DNA of 64,000 nt from JBJTUH01 sp044346175. GTDB lineage: Bacteria; Cyanobacteriota; Vampirovibrionia; Vampirovibrionales; JAJTHC01. Under the pieces are notes generated by a model. It had not been told where the DNA came from. It was given only the letters and a program-made list of their open reading frames with translations, and searched no databases. This document shows, piece by piece, positions 17,271-26,535 of the stretch. The translations under genes were made by a program, and so were the position numbers. The DNA lies in assembly GCA_044346175.1 (NCBI GenBank), contig JBIIZQ010000009.1, positions 1-64,000 of the forward strand, given 5' to 3'. Numbering within the stretch: the stretch's first letter is position 1; the number at the start of each line of letters is the position of its first letter.

Positions 17271-17807
17271 CTATTTTATATATTCAACTATCTTGAGGAT
17301 TGTATCTTTTAAACTTTCAAGCTTTTCAAGTGTAATACTCTCAATACTCTCTTGATTGCCGTGTGCAATAGCATTTCTAGGTTCTACAAATAAGCACTTA
17401 TAATCTCGAATAAGCTTACTGAAGGCTTCTTTTGACTCAGGTTTTTGTATGCTCAAAAGCACCTCAAGTGCTTCTAAATTTTCGGAAAATTTGCCAGATG
17501 GACTCAATGGCCCTGGGTTTTTATACCAATTCACTAATCGTTGTACTGAAATGTATCGAGCATTCGCTAAGTCCTCTTTTATGTTTTTAAAGACAGAAGC
17601 AAGCCTCTTATTAAGAATAAAATTTTCATCATCACTCTTGAAATTTGAAACGTAATCGTGAATAAACTGCTCAAAATATCCGCAAAGTAATACAAACATA
17701 CCGCTAAGAAAATTTACCTCTTTTTCTTCATTATCAAGAGGCAAACAATGCTGGACGATACCAAAAATGGTATCAATGTGGGTCGTAATCCTTTCAAAAT
17801 GAGACAT
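17271..17807 (-). CDS. HEPN-domain RNase-like protein, partner of a DUF262 protein
   Basis: All-helical, 178 residues. Near the C-terminus PRNAIAHG gives R144-N145-x3-H149, the Rx4-6H active-site motif of HEPN ribonucleases; an N-terminal FEQFIHDYV helix fits the same fold (MAE_28990/MAE_18760-like group by eye). HEPN proteins of this kind are toxins or effectors in toxin-antitoxin and abortive-infection systems. The gene follows the DUF262 gene with two bases between them, so they form an operon. Both are AT-rich compared with mutY and thiL on either side. RNase activity is inferred from the motif only. Confidence 0.75.
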   Translation of the reverse strand: MSHFERITTHIDTIFGIVQHCLPLDNEEKEVNFLSGMFVLLCGYFEQFIHDYVSNFKSDDENFILNKRLASVFKNIKEDLANARYISVQRLVNWYKNPGPLSPSGKFSENLEALEVLLSIQKPESKEAFSKLIRDYKCLFVEPRNAIAHGNQESIESITLEKLESLKDTILKIVEYIK

Positions 17808-17809
17808 TA

Positions 17810-18931
17810 TCAGTACTTTGCAGCGTATACCTGTTTGCCACGTTGAATACTCCTGAAAGCTAAGTCATAAGAACTCAGAGTACTTGCCTCTAAAGGTTCA
17901 TTCCAGTAGCCTTTTATACAATTTTCGATCTGTTCTACTGTAAGGGGTTCGTGATGCTCAGATAGATACCGCCCTAAACCAATCGCTAATACAGAGTAAT
18001 TTGCAATAGTAACTTTACCCTTAAACCTTTTGGTAGAAGGGTCATACTTTCTTAAACACTTACCAGAAGTACCATCAACAGCCATCAACAGAGAGAACGT
18101 TCTTTCAAAAATTTCACGTTCTTTTTCGTAATCAAGAATAAGTAATGAGTTTCCAGAAGTACATTTACCAAGCACAAAATCATCAAAAAGACTGTTCAAG
18201 GAGCCATACTTTTTTACAGTCTCTTCTGTCATATTTTTCAATGCAAAGAATCGAACGACAAATTCCGTATCTGTTTCATCTTGAGTTTGCCCTTCTGAGA
18301 TATTCACCAGCTCTGTAAAGTGTTCATTTCTTTTAAGTTCTTGAAAGAACTTAAGTAGTGTAGGGTTTTCTTTATCAAGAAGGGCGTTCCGAATTTCTTG
18401 ATTGGTGAGTCTTTGACCGCTACGATTCAATCTGATAAATAGCTCATACTTAGCATCAGGTGAACTCTCTGCCTTAATAGAGCTAAGATAAAATTTCTCT
18501 TTTTTAAATAATCTTATGGTGGGTAAATCTATATCATCAATGGTTTTACCTGACAGAAACGACATCTTTTCAAGTCCTACTAGCCTAAGCTTCTTTTCAA
18601 GTTCTCCATCTGCTTTTTTTAGAACACCGACGAACTGAAGTATTGTAGATAATCTTTGCAAACCGTCTACAACAGCCCATTTATTTGTCTCTTTATCCTC
18701 TTCAACAAAAATTGTTGGAATAGGCAAACCTAGTAATATTGATTCAATAAGTGCTGACTTCTCTTCATCTGACCAGCGAAATAATCTTTGGTATTCGGGT
18801 CTCAATATCAGTTCTTCATCTCTGTATAAGTTAATAATTTCACCTATAGACATAGGATAGGAGTCTGTTCTAACTTCTTTACGATAAGTTTGAAGCTGTT
18901 CGTATATACTCATCATATCTTTTAAATTCAA
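17810..18931 (-). CDS. DUF262 (GmrS/ParB-like) protein
   Basis: The 373-residue protein has the DUF262 N-terminal domain: LRPEYQRLFRW (43-53), SIILLGLPIPTIF-like SILLGLPIPTIFVEE (64-78) and AVVDGLQRLSTILQF (86-100), the DGQQR-type motif that binds or hydrolyses nucleotides in GmrS and related ParB/Srx-fold proteins. The C-terminal part is helical, and no DUF1524 HNH nuclease domain is present, unlike GmrD-containing systems. The HEPN gene immediately downstream could be the missing effector. The start may be one of the internal ATGs (residues 6-7). Defence-type function is likely but inferred. Confidence 0.8.
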   Translation of the reverse strand: MNLKDMMSIYEQLQTYRKEVRTDSYPMSIGEIINLYRDEELILRPEYQRLFRWSDEEKSALIESILLGLPIPTIFVEEDKETNKWAVVDGLQRLSTILQFVGVLKKADGELEKKLRLVGLEKMSFLSGKTIDDIDLPTIRLFKKEKFYLSSIKAESSPDAKYELFIRLNRSGQRLTNQEIRNALLDKENPTLLKFFQELKRNEHFTELVNISEGQTQDETDTEFVVRFFALKNMTEETVKKYGSLNSLFDDFVLGKCTSGNSLLILDYEKEREIFERTFSLLMAVDGTSGKCLRKYDPSTKRFKGKVTIANYSVLAIGLGRYLSEHHEPLTVEQIENCIKGYWNEPLEASTLSSYDLAFRSIQRGKQVYAAKY

Positions 18932-19226
18932 ACCCTTACTTTATCTAAGCTAATCAAGGTTACACCGATGTATGGTATCACTCATGATAGTCCAAAGCAA
19001 GGAACCTTGAGAAAATCGATACTGTTATAAGAGGCTCTCATTGCCACATGATATATCCAGCGAACATGCAACCTATTTAAACCCTCTCTTATACTAAAGA
19101 AAGATGGTCTTCATCATGCCACGTGTTACGTGTGGCACATCGAGGTTCATACTTGTATCAAAGTGCATGCTCACCTTACGCCATCAAGTACGCTTCAAAA
19201 CACCCAAGAAAGGGATACCTACTCAC

Positions 19227-19856
19227 ATGATGTTTGCTTCTAAAAACCCTTCCCAAAAACCGCCGCTTCCTGGTCAAGCCCAACAAACCCCTACGACTTC
19301 TCAACCACAACGTCCCCCCTTACCTTCGTCACCTACAGTGCATCATACGCCACCTCCCTTAGTGCGTCCTCCTGTACCTAAGCGTGGGACTGATACCCCC
19401 TCTGATACCGCTATTCTCCAAGAAGCCCTTCCCCTCATTAAACGCTTTGAGGGGTGTCGTTTAGAGGCTTATCTGTGTCCTGCTGGGGTACCCACCATTG
19501 GATGGGGGAGTACAAAACGTTTTGGGAAACCCGTGGTGATGGGGAGTCGTATCACTCAAAAAGAAGCCGATGACCTCTTGGTTGCACAAACCACAGGGTT
19601 TCTCCAAGGATTAAAACCCCTTATTACCGTGCCTCTCAGTGCAAAACAATATGCTGCATTGCTTAGCTTCACCTACAATGTTGGTTTAGGTGCCTTTACA
19701 AGTGCCACGATGAGGCAACATATCCAAGGCGGAAAATACTTGGAAGCAGCTCAACAGTTTGACCGTTGGATATTTGCAAATGGTAAAGTACTTCAAGGGC
19801 TTGTCAAACGTCGACAAGCCGAAAAAGCCTTGTTTTTGGCTGGGACACCCTCATAA
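19227..19856 (+). CDS. Phage-type lysozyme (GH24 muramidase)
   Basis: This enzyme cuts the MurNAc-GlcNAc bond of peptidoglycan. The catalytic Glu is in IKRFEGCRLEAY, followed after eight residues by Cys and after five more by Thr in PTIGWGST: the E-8-C/D-5-T arrangement of phage endolysins. FTYNVGLGAF and the final VKRRQAEKALFL are also typical. The first 70 residues are a proline-rich linker. The start is set at the double ATG 19227; an ATG at 19104 opens the same frame, but its extra 41 residues are basic and unlike the family. It is a lone lysozyme, with no holin or phage structural gene nearby, so a cell-wall role or a captured phage gene are both possible. Confidence 0.85.
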   Translation: MMFASKNPSQKPPLPGQAQQTPTTSQPQRPPLPSSPTVHHTPPPLVRPPVPKRGTDTPSDTAILQEALPLIKRFEGCRLEAYLCPAGVPTIGWGSTKRFGKPVVMGSRITQKEADDLLVAQTTGFLQGLKPLITVPLSAKQYAALLSFTYNVGLGAFTSATMRQHIQGGKYLEAAQQFDRWIFANGKVLQGLVKRRQAEKALFLAGTPS

Positions 19857-19898
19857 ACGATTGAATGGGTGAGGGTGCCAATGCCTAACGAGCCTCGT

Positions 19899-21128
19899 TT
19901 AGGCTTCGGAGTCTTCTGTGGGGTGGGGTGTGTCATAGGTGGCGGTATTCCAATGGTCAAACCGTTGTCCAGGGTCAACCCATAAAGCGGCACCTTTTTC
20001 TTGGTCGAGCCACACACCACCTTTGGGAACGCCAGGAATAGCTAAGCCTTCCAACACCCGCCCTACAGGGTACCAAGGCTCTGGGAGTATGATGCCTTCA
20101 GGGACAGACACCATTAAGCCAAAATCTTCCCCACCAAACAATAAACTGTCTTGTAATGACCAGCTCAAAGCATCCGCCACTTGTTTTAACTGAGATGAGG
20201 CCCAAGCGTGAGGTTCCTGTAGTGTAATCATCCAGTATTCAGCCTGTGCGGTGTGCTTTGTGGTCTCAAGCGGTGACTGAAGAATGTGCTGTTGGGTTTG
20301 AAAGCGTTGTGAATGTTGTAACAATTGCCAACACGCATCCGCAACCCCATCGCTGGTATCCATCATTGCCACGTCACGAAAATCAAGCCCTGCCTGATGG
20401 AGTTGGGTTTGAAGCACCTTAGCCGCATCAAAGCGTGGCACAGGAAATAAGTGATGTGCCAAACAGCTTCGCCATGCGTCTTTTGCTTCAGGCTTTAGGA
20501 AGGATACCTGCCATGAGGCATGCAGTGCCTTTAAACCAAAGTGAGAAAGACCATGTTCCCCTGCGAGCCATAGTGTGTGTCCTGTATGTAAGCGGTGTCT
20601 CATTGCTGGTTGCCAAGGGGCAGCCTGATGCGTTAATACAGTCATGCTAATACCGAGGGTATCACTGGGTGTTCCTACCGTGTCGCCTCCTACAATAAAG
20701 CATTGTATACTGGGATTTTGTTCGTGTACGAGTTGCATCAGTGCTTGAAATCCATCATACAAAGCACTGATATGGTGTATAGGAATACTGCGTACCTTGG
20801 GCAGCATTAAGCCTATGAGTATCTGAATGGTACCCGAGGTAACGCCCATGGCTGCGAGGTCACTTAAAGAAGCCGCTAAACACCGCCAGCCAATTTGGTA
20901 CCAACGGGCTTCCTCATAGGATTTTTCTTTGAGGTCAAATACCTGTAGACTCATCGTGTCGTAGTCCAGCTTAAAATGCTGTCCTTCCACAAACACGTCT
21001 TTTGAAATCACAAGCCCCGTTTCAGCATCCCAATAAGCATCGTCCGTTAACCAAGTGGTGCCATGAGGTAACTGGTCACGTAGCATATCAAGAAACATAG
21101 ACTCGGAATGTAAACCCGTAACCCCCAT
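19899..21128 (-). CDS. thiL: Thiamine-monophosphate kinase
   Basis: ThiL phosphorylates thiamine phosphate to thiamine pyrophosphate. Motifs seen: VISKDVFVEGQHF (metal/ATP), RCLAASLSDLAAMGV, FIVGGDTVGTP, MMDTSDGVADACW and LLFGGEDFGLMV. At 409 residues it is longer than the usual 310-340; the extra part is a segment between the DTSDG and GGEDF motifs and a C-terminal tail with VWLDQEKGAALWVDPGQR. The N-terminal GxGDDAA motif is reduced to LTDDAYWDA, with both aspartates kept. Convergent to the lysozyme gene. Confidence 0.88.
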   Translation of the reverse strand: MGVTGLHSESMFLDMLRDQLPHGTTWLTDDAYWDAETGLVISKDVFVEGQHFKLDYDTMSLQVFDLKEKSYEEARWYQIGWRCLAASLSDLAAMGVTSGTIQILIGLMLPKVRSIPIHHISALYDGFQALMQLVHEQNPSIQCFIVGGDTVGTPSDTLGISMTVLTHQAAPWQPAMRHRLHTGHTLWLAGEHGLSHFGLKALHASWQVSFLKPEAKDAWRSCLAHHLFPVPRFDAAKVLQTQLHQAGLDFRDVAMMDTSDGVADACWQLLQHSQRFQTQQHILQSPLETTKHTAQAEYWMITLQEPHAWASSQLKQVADALSWSLQDSLLFGGEDFGLMVSVPEGIILPEPWYPVGRVLEGLAIPGVPKGGVWLDQEKGAALWVDPGQRFDHWNTATYDTPHPTEDSEA

Positions 21129-21374
21129 GAAAGAATGCCCTTCTGTTTAATCTTTTTCGTGCAATCTGCTTAATGTATGAGACATGCCCCCACCTCGTCA
21201 TGTCCTGAGAGATAACTGTCATGCTTCTGAGGTATACTAGGGTAATATCATCGTATATTACTTCGTATCCTCTTACCTATCAACCTGTGGAAAGTATACG
21301 TACGATGACCTAGACAAGACTGCTATCTTATCGTGATACTATCATCTTACTGCTTTCATTCTAGGGTTGTTCCT

Positions 21375-22994
21375 GTGCCTGATTTAAACACCACCAGTCT
21401 TCATCCTGAAATCTTATCCAGTACTACACCGCATGTGGTTTTGAGTGCGAGCATGATACATTCATGGCTCACTTGTGAACGTCAAGCACTCTACCACTAT
21501 ATTTTAAAACTTCCTAAGCCTAGCACTTACCTTGCACAGGAAACGCCACCCACCACCGTGGGTATTCTTGGTCATGCGGCAATTGAATTTTGGGCCTCAG
21601 GTATTTGGCAAGGGCATCATCCTGCACCCACTGCCATATCACAGGCTCATGCTTTAGGTGTGATGACCACTTGGCTACTGACGCAATGGTATTATGCCAC
21701 TTGTTTGGAAGTCTTTGAGGTTGCTACCTATGAAAGTTCTCCTCAAGTGCCTATGCAGTCTTCTAAAAGTCTTGATGCTTTAAGTATTCTTCGGACGCAC
21801 TACCATACCCTTAAAACGCTCCCAAGTACAGGGCAAACGACCCCGACACTCATGACGATGCTCACTGAAAGTATCCCGCCTGAACGGCACGCTGACTGGC
21901 ATACTATGTTACAAAGTGCCACCACCCCGACGCTTCAACGCTTACTGCAACAAGTCATGCCGTTGCAGAATAGCCCCTCATCGCTTACAGACGACACACG
22001 GGAGGTTCTGGACTCGACGGTTTCTCAAGGTGCCAAGTCGGATACTGTGGATACTGTCTTACCGCATCTTAACATTGATTACCTTGCCTCATACTTGAAT
22101 CTACACACGCCTCAGCAGCCGATGGACGAAAAGGCATGCCCGTGGGAAACCAAATTCTGGGAAGGGGTAAGTCAGTTAGGGGCTTTACCTGCTTGGCAAA
22201 GACAGGAAGAAATAGCCAGCTTACTCCGCATTTTTTTCGGATGTGGTGTGCCTTATCATGCCCTGCCTCTGGGTGCTTCGCCAGCTCAACTACGAGGGGA
22301 ACATTGGGTGGAAACCCTCTTCCCTGAATGGCAACGTACCCATCCTGAAACAGGTGAACCCTATAAGATAGGTTTTAGAGGACAAATTGACCTCTTGTTT
22401 TATCCCGCAACCACCACGGAATCGACCCTTTATGAGCTGTTTGAGTTCAAGTTCCGTGGTAACTTATTTAAAACAAAGCCAGAACTCAATCATAAAAAAC
22501 TACTTGCAAGCCTTCAAGTGGTGAAAGACCCTGATGCCTCAGCAGAGGATTCCTCTGATAGTAGGCAGATGCGTTATGGTCTTACGAGTCATGAAAGTAC
22601 ATTGTACCAATTGCCACTTTATGCTTATGCCCTTGAAACACGCTACGGTAAGCTACCTCAACAGGCACATTTGATGGTGTTTCGAGAGACACGTAAAGGA
22701 ACGTTATTGCCTTTGGAGTCGGAAAACACTCGTTTTGAGAAAACCCTAACCCCCCTACTGCACACCTTTCAACAAGAGCAAGAGGAAAAAGCGACCCTTG
22801 AAACCACTGTGGTTTCTTTGCATCAAGAGGTATTACGACAAGAACGCACTTCTTTTCTTGAGGCAGTTTACCAAGAGGTGATTATCCCCATGATGTCACC
22901 CCAGCAGACGTTTAAACCTCGTCCTCACAAACAAACTTGTCTTAAATGTGACTATCGCTCCGTTTGCGATGCGTTTCATCAACACCTCGCCTAA
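21375..22994 (+). CDS. Cas4/AddB-like PD-(D/E)XK nuclease with Fe-S cluster
   Basis: This is a RecB-family nuclease domain protein. Near the start SASMIHSWLTCERQALYHY gives the first cluster cysteine and the QxxxY-like helix. LGHAAIEFW holds the conserved His. The metal-binding residues are in GQIDLLFY and FEFKFRG. The end CLKCDYRSVC gives three more cysteines spaced C-x2-C-x5-C, as in AddB and Cas4, which clamp the fold with a 4Fe-4S cluster. QLPLYAYALE is also typical. The protein stands alone, without a helicase or Cas gene beside it, so a general DNA-processing role is more likely. GTG 21375 has AGGG upstream; GTG 21333 is an alternative start. Confidence 0.82.
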   Translation: MPDLNTTSLHPEILSSTTPHVVLSASMIHSWLTCERQALYHYILKLPKPSTYLAQETPPTTVGILGHAAIEFWASGIWQGHHPAPTAISQAHALGVMTTWLLTQWYYATCLEVFEVATYESSPQVPMQSSKSLDALSILRTHYHTLKTLPSTGQTTPTLMTMLTESIPPERHADWHTMLQSATTPTLQRLLQQVMPLQNSPSSLTDDTREVLDSTVSQGAKSDTVDTVLPHLNIDYLASYLNLHTPQQPMDEKACPWETKFWEGVSQLGALPAWQRQEEIASLLRIFFGCGVPYHALPLGASPAQLRGEHWVETLFPEWQRTHPETGEPYKIGFRGQIDLLFYPATTTESTLYELFEFKFRGNLFKTKPELNHKKLLASLQVVKDPDASAEDSSDSRQMRYGLTSHESTLYQLPLYAYALETRYGKLPQQAHLMVFRETRKGTLLPLESENTRFEKTLTPLLHTFQQEQEEKATLETTVVSLHQEVLRQERTSFLEAVYQEVIIPMMSPQQTFKPRPHKQTCLKCDYRSVCDAFHQHLA

Positions 22995-23017
22995 CAAACC
23001 TACACGCAAGCCATCTT

Positions 23018-23052
23018 AGTTATTTGTTTTTATTTTATAAAAACAAATAACT
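23018..23052. terminator. AT-rich hairpin after the nuclease gene
   Basis: Perfect 15-base arms, AGTTATTTGTTTTTA and its complement, enclose a five-base loop (23033-23037). It lies 23 bases after the nuclease stop. The stem has almost no GC, so it is an unusual terminator; the run of T within the arm could still serve. Confidence 0.5.
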
Positions 23053-23255
23053 GCTCATACCCCTTTTAATAGATATCAACCCTCATGACATCGACACGTC
23101 CTTTTGTCCCAAGACTTGACATGCTACAGTAAGCCTTTAAAAACACCGAAAGGCTTAGGTCACAAATTCGTCGTAGCCTGTTTCGTTCCAAAGCACGTAT
23201 TGCGTCACCCATACCTAAAACCAATGCCCATATCCCCAAAGAGGTTATCCCTCAG

Positions 23256-24038
23256 TTGGCACTGACTTCTAGCGACATCATGATTCGTCCTCAAGCCCAT
23301 AGGCTGGCGTTGGTAGGAACCCATAAAGACCTTTCGCCACCATTGAGACGAGAAGCCCTTAAACAATTTGGGCAAACCCCAGCATGGGAAGTTAACCCTC
23401 AAAAGCTCAAGACCCTTTCACAAGCCATGACACGCCAAGGGGCTGATGCTAAAACAAAACCCTATCCTGCTACCCTCCTTTACGGCGTACCTTATGGGAA
23501 CCATACCGTGTACAGTCCACTGACAGGGAGTCGTGTGCCTATCAAGGTTGATGAGCCTACAAGCCAAATGGCGGATGAACACATGGTGAATCAAATTGCC
23601 GAAGGGTTCCCCCAACCCATGACCCGCTCTCGGCTTTTAAAGAAGTCCCATTATCGTTGGGATGGTGTCGTTGATGCTCATAATCCCCATACTGACTACA
23701 AGTCCTTTCAAAGTATTACGCATTATCCTGTGGGACGAGACACGCAGCCTGTCCTTGGTGTGGCGATTCAAACGCCTTGGCGTGGGAATACCTCTAAACA
23801 GGTTGTACCTGATTCACACGGTAACGCCTTTGAGTATGACTATGTGACCACGTTCTCAAGACTCCCCCATCGTCCAGTAACCCTTTTTCTCCAAGACCTT
23901 CCTAGTCGTAACCAATACACAACACTGCATTGGGCATATCGAGGGGATGTAACGCCACGTACTTTTCAAACTACCTTATTTGAATACCCTGTAGGCACCA
24001 CACCCATCTATACCCAACAAGACTTCTTAACCCCCTAA
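23256..24038 (+). CDS. Hypothetical protein, intact member of a tandem paralogue pair
   Basis: No family was recognised. 260 residues from TTG 23256, but the frame is open upstream to 23133 and the upstream part looks coding (for example RSLFRSKARIASPIPK), so translation may begin earlier at a rare codon such as CTG 23178. The C-terminal half has YKSFQSITHYPVG, AIQTPWRGN and LPHRPVTLFLQDL, each matched in the gene just downstream. The protein is soluble in appearance, with many His, Pro and aromatic residues, and has no signal peptide. Role unknown. Confidence 0.6.
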   Translation: MALTSSDIMIRPQAHRLALVGTHKDLSPPLRREALKQFGQTPAWEVNPQKLKTLSQAMTRQGADAKTKPYPATLLYGVPYGNHTVYSPLTGSRVPIKVDEPTSQMADEHMVNQIAEGFPQPMTRSRLLKKSHYRWDGVVDAHNPHTDYKSFQSITHYPVGRDTQPVLGVAIQTPWRGNTSKQVVPDSHGNAFEYDYVTTFSRLPHRPVTLFLQDLPSRNQYTTLHWAYRGDVTPRTFQTTLFEYPVGTTPIYTQQDFLTP

Positions 24039-24075
24039 ACTTCTGCCCCCTAAACTTCTGCCCCCTAAACTTCTG
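24031..24075. repeat. Three perfect tandem copies of a 15-base unit
   Basis: CCCCCTAAACTTCTG occurs at 24031-24045, 24046-24060 and 24061-24075. The first copy contains the stop codon (TAA, 24036-24038) of the upstream gene, and the array spaces it from the paralogue downstream. Because 15 is a multiple of three, copy-number change would not shift the frame. Such arrays arise by strand slippage. Confidence 0.9.
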
Positions 24076-24084
24076 TATGTTTCT

Positions 24085-24579
24085 ATGGTTTTGAAAAGGC
24101 ACGCTTTCTCATGGCTCGCAATGTCCTTCAAGAAGTTAAACGCTTTACCGCTTTGCCAAGTCGGTGTACTTTCCCTCGCCTTCAACTTACGCCAACTGAC
24201 TTACGCATCCATCCTAAGTTACACAAAAATCTTTCAAAGCATCAGTTATTTTCCTTCTGATACCCCTGTCAAACACTCTCCAGAAACGCACATGCTGGAT
24301 GTATGGTTCAACAGTCCTTGGAAACCCAAAACTGCAAAGCATCCGCCTCATACCCTACTACAGTTTGAAGAAACCTATGATGAAAAAGTTGCGATTCATG
24401 CACATCCTCAGCGTCCTATCACGGCGATACTACAAGACGTAGGGATTGCCCCGCCTTTTGCGTCACGACATGCCGCCTATGAGGGATACCGCATCCCAAG
24501 AAACATGCACACCATGTTTTTTACACGTCCCAAAAACATGGCAAGACAACATGAGATTGAAGCCTTTCAGACCCCCTAG
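24085..24579 (+). pseudogene. Frameshifted, shortened paralogue of the preceding gene
   Basis: The C-terminal half in this frame (TKIFQSISYFP, PWKPK, HPQRPITAILQD, AAYEGYRIP) matches the upstream protein. The N-terminal half does not, but a second frame starting at ATG 24111 and stopping at 24258-24260 encodes PRLQLTPTDLRIHPKLHKN, which matches PQLALTSSDIMIRPQAHRL of the upstream protein. The two halves are thus in different frames. The middle, about 90 residues of the upstream protein, is also missing. This is best explained as a decaying duplicate; programmed frameshifting is less likely as no slippery heptamer was noticed. Confidence 0.6.
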
Positions 24580-24595
24580 GCAATGTTTTTAAGAC

Positions 24596-26230
24596 CTACT
24601 GAACCATATGGGCTAATAGCTCAACAAGGGCAGGGTCCCATTTGGTACCCGACTCTGTACGTAACACCGCTAAGGCTTCGGCAACACTATACCCAGAACT
24701 TAATTCGGTATGGGTTTGTAGTGTGGTTTTTTGACGATACCCCCGAGGTTGTAACAATGCGACAAAAGCACTTGCGAGTCCTAAAATTCGGCTCCCAAGA
24801 GGAATATCCCACGCATGTAATTGATCAGGGTACCCTTTGCCGTCCCAGCGTTCTCGCTGATGATGGACAAAAGGTACAATATCCGTCAAGAAGCTCATTT
24901 GCATTAAAAGATGAACACCTACATTAGGATGCTGCTCAATCGTTTGCCAGTCTTCTTGGGAAAGGGTGTCTTTTTTGCGTAACAGCTCGGTAGGGATACT
25001 AAAGCGTCCTACGTTCCCTAGAAGCCCAGCAAAGTAAAGCAACTCGAGCGTTTTTTCGTTCAAGTGTAAATGCTTTCCAAACCCCAAGGCAAGACGAGCC
25101 ACCTCTTGTGAGTACCCTTGTGTGTGTCTTTCACGAGCATCAACCCAAGCAGCCAGTGCTTCCGCAAAGGATTGTTGCTCAAGCGTAAACTCTGAAACCA
25201 GTTCAGTGAGACGTGTACGAGTGCTAAGAAGCATACCATGATGACTCTCAGGGAGCGTTTTTTGATGATAGGCATGGATGGTTTGTTGCGTCTCTTTCAC
25301 AAGCTGTTGCAGTGCTTGGGCGAGCTGATATAAGGCACCGCATGCTTTTCCAAAAGCGATTTGCTCTTTTCTGAAAACGTATGTATCAGGAGCCTCAAAC
25401 ATCAAAAGTGCCGACAGATGCCCCTTTTGATAACATTTTACAGGTACTAACAGCCAATGACGGGCAGGATGCTGCACAATCTCAAGTCCTGAAATAACCT
25501 CAGGTAAACGATGCCCCACTAAGGCGACAGGCTCTCCCTGATATAATGCCCACTGGGTCTCTTTATGGTGAATAGGTAGCTCAGAAGCCAGCATAATGAC
25601 AGGGGAGGTTGCGGCATTTTCTGGTTCAAAGGCAACTGAAAAGGCTTTTTCTTCTCTTGACTTCAACCCCAATGACGAATGCCCGACCAACTGGAACATA
25701 TGTGCTTCGTAACTGTGCATCACTTGATGCAGTAAAGTACAGGAAGTACTCCCCATCATGGTACTCAGGGTTTCAGCAAGAGAGTCATAAAGCATGTGAT
25801 TTTCATCGTGACGAATCCCAAATACTTGCAAGGCTTGCTGAAAGGAGTACACTTGGCAAAGTTCTTCAATTTGCTTAAGGATGGCTTCCTGTTCGGCTTC
25901 TTGGCTTTCTGCTTGTGAGGCATGGAGTTTTTGTTGCAACTTGGCGGCTAAGGACTCATTAAGGACACACTCTTTGAGGAGATGTTCCAAAGTACATTGC
26001 TTCCAAAGGGCTTCATGGTCATCTAATAAGGTAAGTGCTTTGGCACCCGTGGTTTGTGTTGATTGCACCGTCTGACTTGTTTGAGTCGCTTGACGGTGAA
26101 ACCCATTTTCTTCATGACTGGTAAGTGACTTTGAACGTTCATTGAAGGTATTGGCTTTTTGATGATGTCCCTTTTTCGGGTGTGCTTTTTCAGGAGTCGT
26201 TGGGATGGAGGAATGGGCAAACATCATCAT
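24596..26230 (-). CDS. GAF plus degenerate HD-GYP domain protein
   Basis: Residues 1-125 are low-complexity then coiled coil; 145-300 resemble a GAF sensor domain (LLVPVKCYQKGHLSALLMFE); 360-500 are an HD-GYP domain by RERHTQGYSQEVARLAL, EQHPNVGVHLL and HHQRERWDGKGYP. Active HD-GYP proteins cut cyclic di-GMP. Here key metal ligands are changed: GHS is GYS (375), the HD of HDIGK is GN (407-408), and the Asp of ADAF is Ser (489), while HH and GYP remain (numbers from the TTG at 26236). It is thus probably a non-catalytic binder or scaffold. Start set at the triple ATG 26230. Convergent with the frameshifted paralogue. Confidence 0.8.
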   Translation of the reverse strand: MMMFAHSSIPTTPEKAHPKKGHHQKANTFNERSKSLTSHEENGFHRQATQTSQTVQSTQTTGAKALTLLDDHEALWKQCTLEHLLKECVLNESLAAKLQQKLHASQAESQEAEQEAILKQIEELCQVYSFQQALQVFGIRHDENHMLYDSLAETLSTMMGSTSCTLLHQVMHSYEAHMFQLVGHSSLGLKSREEKAFSVAFEPENAATSPVIMLASELPIHHKETQWALYQGEPVALVGHRLPEVISGLEIVQHPARHWLLVPVKCYQKGHLSALLMFEAPDTYVFRKEQIAFGKACGALYQLAQALQQLVKETQQTIHAYHQKTLPESHHGMLLSTRTRLTELVSEFTLEQQSFAEALAAWVDARERHTQGYSQEVARLALGFGKHLHLNEKTLELLYFAGLLGNVGRFSIPTELLRKKDTLSQEDWQTIEQHPNVGVHLLMQMSFLTDIVPFVHHQRERWDGKGYPDQLHAWDIPLGSRILGLASAFVALLQPRGYRQKTTLQTHTELSSGYSVAEALAVLRTESGTKWDPALVELLAHMVQ

Positions 26231-26535
26231 GGTCAAATATGGCTTTCATTACTGAGAAATGGTGCGTGCGATACGAGGTTAAAGAATATTAAAAAACACG
26301 GCACCAAAGTTGCCAATTAAGGTTGCTACAACGTATAGGCTTCACACACTGGTGGAAGAATCTCGCACAAATAGGCTTATCAGAGGCATCATAACGATGA
26401 ACTCTCACTTGCTATAACCTGTTCGACACATCTTTTTGAAAACTGTAGGTAAAATTCTTCAGAATACCCCTCCTGCCTTGCGAGTAAGCCTTGAAGGGGT
26501 AGGGGAAATAGTGCTTAGGATAGACCTTACTAGGA

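Noticed and set aside
19227..19856. Lysozyme gene as sign of a prophage
   Set aside because: No holin, capsid, tail, integrase or attachment-site repeat was seen on either side.
21375..22994. Cas4-like nuclease as part of a CRISPR system
   Set aside because: No CRISPR repeats and no other cas genes in the window; the protein is larger than Cas4.
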